Shown here: piece by piece, positions 59,986-64,000 of the stretch
Numbering within the stretch: position 1 is the first letter of the stretch
How the letters are laid out: every line of letters starts with the position of its first letter
NCBI GenBank assembly: GCA_963818985.1
Contig: CAWFUJ010000009.1
Span: 124,001 to 188,000 of the forward strand
Length of the DNA: 64,000 bases
Origin: JAFEDN01 sp963818985
GTDB lineage: Bacteria > Pseudomonadota > Gammaproteobacteria > Coxiellales > Coxiellaceae
Direction: 5' to 3'
The notes under the pieces: generated by a model
Seen by the model: only the letters and a program-made list of their open reading frames with translations
Told to the model about the DNA's origin: nothing
The model's database searches: none
Position numbers and translations under genes: made by a program

Positions 59986-61395
59986 CTACTTAGGGAAAAT
60001 CACTTGCACTTCTAGTCCCTTGCCTGATTCGGGGGTCAGCAACACAATTTCTGCGGCGTGAAGTCTGGCAATTTGCTGGACTATGCCTAAGCCTAAACCA
60101 CTGCCTGAGCTTCCGCTGCCCACGATGCGATAAAATCTCTCAAAGACTCGGGTCCGCAACTTTTGAGGAATTCCAGGACCGTTATCAGTGATGACCAAAA
60201 TAACATTTTGAGCATTTTCACGAATTTCTATGGTCACCCATCCATCCTTAGGCGTATAACGAATAGCATTATCAATTAAATTTCTAATCAGAATGCCAAT
60301 AGAGGTTGCGTCCCCTTTAATGACAGATTGACTATCAGGCGATAAAAATTCAAGTTCAATATTTTTATTAATAGCATCTGGAGCGAGCATGGCGGCGATT
60401 TCGGTCACTTCGCGGGCCAATTTAACCGGCGCATGACTTTGGGAAATGGCTTCTGGAACCATCCGACTCATCGTCAATAATTGCTGGATAACATGAGTAC
60501 TGCGATGAACACCAGTTATAATCTTGGCGATGGCTTCACGACTGGAAGCTTCATTGACGGCCCGTAATGCAACCTGGGCTTGAGCACTGATGGCGGCTAA
60601 CGGAGTTTTTAATTCATGAGCAGCATCGGCTGTGAAACGTTTTTCACGTTCAAAAGCGTCTTTTAACCGACTGAAAAGATTATTGAGTGCCTGGATCAAC
60701 GGTATAATTTCTGCAGGAACGGTCATTACATTAAATGGCTCTAAATAGCTGGGGGCGCGCTGACTGACTTCCCTGGTGACTCTTTTTAAAATGTATAAAG
60801 CTTTGCCAACGATAAACCAAATTAAAACCCCTAAAAAAGGATAGCTCAGCAACATAATGAAAATAGAATCTTGAGTTAAGCGATTTTCTAAAGCTTGCCG
60901 ATAATCCGTATGCTCAGCGATCATGATGATATACGGGGTATCAGGCCCGCTGCTGGTATAAACTCGCCATGTTTGATTGTTAATAGTTTCACTCGATAAA
61001 CCCTGTTTTCCATTTGTCAACGCGGTAATCGGGGCTCCAGGTGAGCGAATTAATAATTTATGGTCTAGACTCCAAACTTGAAATTCTATAAAGAAGGTAT
61101 CTACTTGGTTTTTTTTAGCTAAAGGAGCGGGTGCACTGGTAAAAACGATTGGTTTTTGGCGGTTTAATTCACGGTCATTGTTTAAACTCTTTTGGATAGC
61201 GGTAATATCAATTTGATTCAGATCCAGACTCAGTAATGCGCGCATACTCACCGCGGTATGGACAAGCTGGGTATCCAATTGCTTTTGAATATCTTTATGA
61301 GATAACACCAAGTTGCCGATAATAGCTAAAGAAGTAATCAAAGTTACACTGAGCAACAAATTAATTAATAAAAAAGTGCGGATCGATGGAGTCAT
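59986..61395 (-). CDS. Sensor histidine kinase (QseC/PmrB-like)
   Basis: A 469-residue inner-membrane kinase. Helices at about 9-30 and 164-187 flank a periplasmic sensor region. The H-box FTADAAHELKTPLAAISAQ (in parts; His at about 252) is followed by the N-box RNLIDNAIRYTP (about 362), G1 ITDNGPGIP and G2 GSGLGLGIVQQI. The order and loop type match QseC/TctE-like kinases that pair with PmrA/QseB regulators. Its ATG overlaps the regulator stop by one base (TAATG), so it is translated from the same message. Confidence 0.93.
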   Translation of the reverse strand: MTPSIRTFLLINLLLSVTLITSLAIIGNLVLSHKDIQKQLDTQLVHTAVSMRALLSLDLNQIDITAIQKSLNNDRELNRQKPIVFTSAPAPLAKKNQVDTFFIEFQVWSLDHKLLIRSPGAPITALTNGKQGLSSETINNQTWRVYTSSGPDTPYIIMIAEHTDYRQALENRLTQDSIFIMLLSYPFLGVLIWFIVGKALYILKRVTREVSQRAPSYLEPFNVMTVPAEIIPLIQALNNLFSRLKDAFEREKRFTADAAHELKTPLAAISAQAQVALRAVNEASSREAIAKIITGVHRSTHVIQQLLTMSRMVPEAISQSHAPVKLAREVTEIAAMLAPDAINKNIELEFLSPDSQSVIKGDATSIGILIRNLIDNAIRYTPKDGWVTIEIRENAQNVILVITDNGPGIPQKLRTRVFERFYRIVGSGSSGSGLGLGIVQQIARLHAAEIVLLTPESGKGLEVQVIFPK

Positions 61396-62075
61396 TAGTA
61401 ATTGGGATTATCTTTTTTAGCAATCATATAGCCAACTCCGCGAATGGTGCGGATCAAGTTTGTGCCAAAACGTTTACGCAGATTATGAATATGAACCTCA
61501 AGAGCATTGCTATCAATATTCTCTCCCCAACCATACAATGTTTGATTGAGTTGTTCGCGAGAAATAACTCGGCCAGTATTTTCCATTAATTTTTGTAATA
61601 AGGCGAATTCCCGCCGTGAAATGGGAACGTCCTTGCCAGCTTGTTGGACGGTATGAGAAGCGGGGTCAAGTTCAATATCGTCATAGGTAATCACCGGGTT
61701 GGTACGGGCTTTTGAACGGCGTTGTAGTGCGCGCATTCGGGCACATAACTCGTCTAAATCAAATGGTTTAGTGAGATAATCATCAGCGCCGGCATCTAAT
61801 CCTTTAACCCGATCTTCCACAGATTCGCGGGCGGTTAAGATGACAACAGGGATAGCAATATGACGCTCACGTATACTTTTTAACAATTCTAAGCCTGACA
61901 TTTTTGGCAGGCCTAAGTCTAAAACTATGACATCAAATTCTTCGTGAGGAGAGGTTAAAACTCGATGAGCGGATTTACCATCTTTTACCCAATCAACTGT
62001 GTAGCCATAATGTCTTAAACCAGTACGAATACCGTCGCCTAGCAATTCATCGTCCTCAACAAGTAAAATGCGCAT
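61395..62075 (-). CDS. OmpR-family response regulator (PmrA/QseB-like)
   Basis: A 226-residue regulator: receiver domain with acidic pocket LLVEDDELLG, phospho-Asp in VIVLDLGLPKMSG (about residue 51), switch Thr in VILTARES and Lys in YLTKPFDLDEL. The winged-helix domain has SRREFALLQKLMENTGRVISREQLNQTLYGW (in parts) and VHIHNLRKRFG...RTIRGVGYM. In Legionella and Coxiella the PmrA homologue controls Dot/Icm secretion genes, so this is a candidate for that role, but the paralogue cannot be fixed from sequence alone. Confidence 0.93.
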   Translation of the reverse strand: MRILLVEDDELLGDGIRTGLRHYGYTVDWVKDGKSAHRVLTSPHEEFDVIVLDLGLPKMSGLELLKSIRERHIAIPVVILTARESVEDRVKGLDAGADDYLTKPFDLDELCARMRALQRRSKARTNPVITYDDIELDPASHTVQQAGKDVPISRREFALLQKLMENTGRVISREQLNQTLYGWGENIDSNALEVHIHNLRKRFGTNLIRTIRGVGYMIAKKDNPNY

Positions 62076-62246
62076 GTTTACCTCTTTTGTTTAATTATAA
62101 CACACTCACGGCAAAGTAATCGATTTTGCTTTTTTTTTGCTTAGCAGGAGAGTATATTACGCATGTTGCTTAAGCAACCTGATAAATTAAAAAAAGCCAA
62201 GTTATCAATATGATACCTAAAAATTAATGAAAAAGCAAGACCTAAA

Positions 62247-62277
62247 TTAATATTTTGTTAATATTATCTTAAGTATT
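62247..62277 (+). promoter_or_regulatory. Triple TTAA repeat with exact 11-bp period (PmrA/QseB-type box)
   Basis: TTAATATT at 62247 and 62258 and TTAAGTATT at 62269 stand in phase, 11 bases apart. PmrA-type regulators bind (C/T)TTAA(T/G)-N5-(C/T)TTAA(T/G), which has this same period; the third unit is preceded by C as in the consensus. It lies in the 243-bp divergent gap between the response regulator and glutamate dehydrogenase, about 42 bases before the latter's ATG. Confidence 0.5.
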
Positions 62278-62318
62278 GGCTTTATAAGTTGCGCTCATAT
62301 GACAAAAAAGGTTAATAA

Positions 62319-64000
62319 ATGGCAGAATTAGAACAACCTACAGCTAATAAGCCCTTAATCAATAAGATAGTGGCTTATGCAAATAAACAAATGACGGGTG
62401 AAGAAGCCGGGGCTAGTTCGCTCATAAAATTCATCGAATTGTATTATGCTCACACTTCACTTGAAGAGTTGGAAACGCGAAGCATAGCCGATTTATATGG
62501 GGCGGCTTCTTCTCACTGGCAGCTCATGCAGCATCGGCTACCGGGCGAGTTAAAAGTAGCGGTTTTCAATCCTCATTACGGCAAACATGGCTGGCAATCC
62601 ACTCATACTATTGTTGAAGTAGTGACTGATGATATGCCATTTTTAGTTGATTCAATGCGGATGGAAATCAATCGCATGGGATTTACCACTCATTTAATGG
62701 TACATATGGGGGGGATGAATGTCATACGCGATTCTTCTGGAAATATCGTAGATATTTTATCTTTCCAGGAAAATCCTGAAAGGGGTAGTTTAGAATCACC
62801 CATTTATATGGAAGTTGATCGCCAAACTGATCCAAAAATGTTAGCCAAAATCCAAGCTAATATTATTCGTGTCTTGACCGATACCCGTGCCGCCGTCAGC
62901 GATTGGCATGCCATGCGTGCCCGCGTTGAACGGACTATCAAAGAATTGACAGATACTGGCCGACATGATGAAGAGATAAAAGAAAGTATTGGCTTTTTAG
63001 AATGGTTGTTAGAAGATCATTTTACTTTTCTGGGCGCGCGTGATTACGAAATTGTAGGGCAGGGCGATGACAAAGCATTGCATTTAGTACCCGGTTCAAG
63101 TTTAGGCGTGTTGCGTGATGATTCGCAAAGTAAAATGTATCGTCATTTTTCTGAGTTGCCAGAACCAGCACGAAAGCTCGCATTATCAACCGACCAAATT
63201 TTATTGCTATCTAAAACTAATACTCGCGCTACTGTCCATAGGCATTCTTTTACTGATTATGTGGGCGTTAAAATTTTTAATAAACAACAACAGCTCATTG
63301 GGGAACGTCGTTTTATTGGTTTGTATACTTCAAGCGCTTACACGGGTAGTCCAAGATTGATTCCAGTGGTGCGTAAAAAAGTAGAAGCAGTGATCAAAGA
63401 GTCAGGATTACCGCCGCGAAGCCATGCTGGAAAAGATTTAATCCACATTTTATCGACCTTACCTCGCGACGATTTGTTTCATGCAACCACCAAAGAATTG
63501 GCCGAATTATGCATGGGGATTTTACATTTACAAGAACGACGTAAAATTCGTTTATTTGTTCGAGAAGATGCCTATGGACGGTTTATTTCTTGCTTGGTTT
63601 ATGTGCCGCGAGATAATTTTACTGCTGATTTGGTACGGCAAATGCAGGAAATATTAAAGCATGATGTGGGAGGTATCGAAGTTTCTTTTAGCACTCAATT
63701 TTCTTCCTCCATTTTAGTGAGAATTCATTATGTCATTCGAGTCGATGCGCGCAACCGTACTTCTTACGATGTAAAACAAATTGAGCACAAACTTATTTTA
63801 ATTGGTCAATCTTGGCAGGATGGTTTTCGTGCCAGTATGCTTGAACATTTTGGCGAAGAACGCGGTAACGAATTAATTAACATTTATCATAATGCTTTTC
63901 CCGCGGGCTATCGAGAATCATTCGCCCCTCAAAATGCTGTTTTCGATATTGAACAGATGGAAAAACTGACCACCAATGAAATGTTGGGAATGAGTTTTTA
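62319..64000 (+). CDS. NAD-specific glutamate dehydrogenase (large type), 5' part
   Basis: The first 560 codons of a large (about 1600-residue) NAD-dependent glutamate dehydrogenase that oxidises glutamate to 2-oxoglutarate and ammonia; the rest is beyond the window. ATG at 62319 with AAGG about 9 bases upstream. The N-terminal ACT-like regulatory region is recognisable: TIVEVVTDDMPFLVDSMRME (about residue 103), MRARVERTIKELT, FLEWLLEDHFTFLGARDYE, GLYTSSAYTGSPRLIPVVR and LPRDDLFHATTKEL. Amino acids are main carbon sources in Legionellales, which fits. It is divergent from the two-component pair. Confidence 0.95.
   Translation, partial: MAELEQPTANKPLINKIVAYANKQMTGEEAGASSLIKFIELYYAHTSLEELETRSIADLYGAASSHWQLMQHRLPGELKVAVFNPHYGKHGWQSTHTIVEVVTDDMPFLVDSMRMEINRMGFTTHLMVHMGGMNVIRDSSGNIVDILSFQENPERGSLESPIYMEVDRQTDPKMLAKIQANIIRVLTDTRAAVSDWHAMRARVERTIKELTDTGRHDEEIKESIGFLEWLLEDHFTFLGARDYEIVGQGDDKALHLVPGSSLGVLRDDSQSKMYRHFSELPEPARKLALSTDQILLLSKTNTRATVHRHSFTDYVGVKIFNKQQQLIGERRFIGLYTSSAYTGSPRLIPVVRKKVEAVIKESGLPPRSHAGKDLIHILSTLPRDDLFHATTKELAELCMGILHLQERRKIRLFVREDAYGRFISCLVYVPRDNFTADLVRQMQEILKHDVGGIEVSFSTQFSSSILVRIHYVIRVDARNRTSYDVKQIEHKLILIGQSWQDGFRASMLEHFGEERGNELINIYHNAFPAGYRESFAPQNAVFDIEQMEKLTTNEMLGMSF

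Noticed and set aside
59780..60061. Val-rich frame overlapping the RRM protein tail
   Set aside because: Out-of-frame reading of the Gly/Arg repeats that runs through the terminator hairpin.

Overview
The window is about 64 kb of a gammaproteobacterial chromosome, A+T-rich in base composition. It most likely belongs to the Legionellales (Legionella/Coxiella-like), although no rRNA or species marker is present to prove this. The case rests on three things. There is typical gammaproteobacterial housekeeping order (tRNA-Leu, tig, clpP, clpX, lon; kdsD-kdsC-lptC-lptA-lptB-hpf-hprK-ptsH; mlaFEDCB-murA). There is a PmrA/QseB-like two-component pair. There is a scatter of eukaryote-like genes: a kinase with an integrin-like beta-propeller, an MLKL-like protein, ankyrin and leucine-rich repeat proteins, and a Fic remnant. 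Such genes are usual in intracellular Legionellales.

Layout. 0-2.2 kb: xylose catabolism (xylB then xylA, cut by the window edge). 2.3-7.0 kb: accessory signalling island with an FG-GAP beta-propeller protein, transmembrane segment and TKL-type kinase (one gene split by a frameshift), an MLKL-like gene broken by an in-frame stop and a truncation, and a Fic remnant. 7.0-12.1 kb: Sco1, TlpA-like lipoprotein, PPi-type phosphofructokinase and PEP carboxylase in one minus-strand run. 12.1-19.1 kb: MazEF-like toxin-antitoxin, a sensory adenylate cyclase, a sugar/H+ symporter, and sohB-CDF transporter-ubiG. 19.1-22.3 kb: secreted Asn/Thr/Pro-rich protein, AsmA-like protein, NamZ-type muramidase. 22.4-32.7 kb: tRNA-Leu, tig, clpP, clpX, lon, pmbA and a GH63-like glucosidase, with two dispersed repeats between genes. 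32.9-37.3 kb: accessory segment with a broken ankyrin gene and two DUF4143-type ATPases. 37.4-41.7 kb: LPS transport and Kdo synthesis with an NPr/HPr-kinase module. 41.8-48 kb: Mla lipid transport, murA, Nif3-like, tsaD. 48-49.2 kb: plsY, orn. 49.3-52.8 kb: unknown protein, LRR protein, 5'-nucleotidase. 52.9-59.1 kb: AddA/AddB-like helicase-nuclease pair. 59.1-64 kb: RRM protein, sensor kinase and response regulator, and the start of a large NAD-glutamate dehydrogenase.

The most interesting region is 2.3-6.6 kb. Seven FG-GAP/calcium-loop repeats (as in an integrin-alpha propeller), a Pro/Thr linker, a membrane helix and an intact TKL-type kinase are followed 21 bp later by a gene with an MLKL-like four-helix domain and the start of a kinase-like domain. 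The architecture recalls a receptor/RIPK-like kinase with an MLKL-like partner. A second theme is repeats that become protein. One dispersed element sits between clpP and clpX and again, in frame and partly duplicated, inside the addB-like gene. A perfect 32-bp palindrome supplies the AddB C-terminus, and another repeat supplies the TsaD tail.

Several genes expected to be essential or well conserved (lptC, mlaE, lon) carry single-base indels, mostly in or next to short G or A runs. Five are clustered in 230 bp of lon. Consensus errors are therefore a serious possibility, and the other frameshifts here, including the one splitting the receptor-like kinase, should not be taken as proof of gene death.
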